Positions 5,920-6,114 of a stretch of DNA of 6,114 nucleotides are shown one piece after another. Position numbers and translations under genes: made by a program. Numbering within the stretch: position 1 is the stretch's first letter; each line of letters starts with the position of its first letter. The notes under the pieces are model-generated. The model saw only the letters and a list, made by a program, of their open reading frames with translations. It made no database searches and was not told the origin of the DNA. The DNA comes from Bacillota bacterium (GTDB taxonomy: Bacteria; Bacillota; Clostridia; Christensenellales; Aristaeellaceae). The DNA is taken from NCBI GenBank assembly GCA_023443705.1, contig JAEZTD010000376.1:1-6114 (forward strand), written 5' to 3'.

Positions 5920-6114
5920 ATGGATTCTTTGGAGTACTGGTTCCGGAGGCACATGCGCGAGGACGCCCAGACCATCGGCGCCGTCATTCCCGAGCTGGAA
6001 GCGATCGCGGCCGAGCTGGACGAATGCTGTGGGAACATCGGCGAGGACGTGTGCATCAAGAGCCTGCGTGCCATCGCCGCCGAGCTTAAGCAGGCCAAGC
6101 GGTTCGTGCAGTAC
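5920..6114 (+). CDS. Small helical protein of unknown function, start only (cut by window end)
   Basis: The frame is open from the ATG at 5920 to the last base (65 codons visible). I do not recognise a family. The visible part looks wholly helical: an amphipathic N-terminus (MDSLEYWFRRHMRED), then a helix rich in Ala, Glu and Leu (VIPELEAIAAELDECC), a short Gly-Asn-Ile-Gly turn, and another helix (VCIKSLRAIAAELKQAKRF). It has a Cys-Cys pair at residues 36-37 and a further Cys at 45, and no signal peptide. It starts ten bases after the hydrolase stop and so belongs to the same operon. Small helical proteins next to T7SSb effectors are often WXG100-like targeting partners (Lap or TlaA type), which is a reasonable but unproven reading. 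An in-frame ATG at 5953 with its own GGAGG is an alternative start. Confidence 0.75.
   Translation, partial: MDSLEYWFRRHMREDAQTIGAVIPELEAIAAELDECCGNIGEDVCIKSLRAIAAELKQAKRFVQY

Noticed and set aside
4845..6098. Long open frame on the minus strand (417 codons) opposite the hydrolase gene
   Set aside because: It lies antisense to a gene with clear motifs, is rich in His, Arg and Gln in the way typical of GC-rich antisense frames, and has no recognisable domain.
1..6114. RNA genes, CRISPR arrays, insertion sequences, attachment sites or intrinsic terminators
   Set aside because: No tRNA-like cloverleaf, direct-repeat array, inverted-repeat ends with transposase, or GC stem followed by a T-run was seen; the window is almost entirely coding.

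Overview
The window is a GC-rich (about 60% by eye), gene-dense, single-strand stretch of a type VII secretion system locus of the Bacillota kind (T7SSb, Ess/Yuk). Three things point there. All three FtsK-type modules of the motor lie in one polypeptide (EssC-like rather than split EccCa/EccCb). A YukD/EsaB ubiquitin-like protein is present. The purine-rich Shine-Dalgarno sites are strong. High GC with this gene set would fit a high-GC Clostridia or Paenibacillus-like lineage, but the genus cannot be read from the sequence.

Layout, all on the + strand: (1) 3-3293, the C-terminal 1096 codons of an EssC-type motor, whose start (FHA and membrane part) lies upstream of the window; (2) 3293-3544, an EsaB/YukD-like ubiquitin-fold protein whose start codon overlaps the essC stop by one base; (3) 3560-3862, a 100-aa WXG100-like protein with a divergent W-D-S turn; (4) 3891-4196, a 101-aa canonical WXG100 protein (W-Q-G plus a C-terminal YxxxE); (5) 4218-5909, a 563-aa protein with an N-terminal Mbeg1/DUF2974-like alpha/beta-hydrolase (lipase-like) domain, a hydrophobic middle and a helical C-terminal domain; (6) 5920 to the window end, the first 65 codons of a small helical protein. 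Gaps between genes are 10-28 bases with no terminator or internal promoter visible, so this looks like one transcription unit. No RNA genes, CRISPR arrays, insertion sequences or long repeats were seen, and no stretch over 300 bases lacks a gene.

Likely joint function: EssC is the membrane-anchored ATPase that drives export, EsaB is a cytosolic accessory factor, the two WXG100 proteins are small secreted partners (possibly a heterodimer), and the hydrolase is the probable cargo. The most interesting point is the architecture of that cargo. Its enzyme domain is N-terminal and its putative T7SS-targeting helical domain is C-terminal, the reverse of LXG toxins and like the 'reverse' lipase effector TslA of Staphylococcus aureus. 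The cut-off last gene could encode its targeting partner. The other core components (EssA, EssB, EsaA) and any immunity protein are not in this window.
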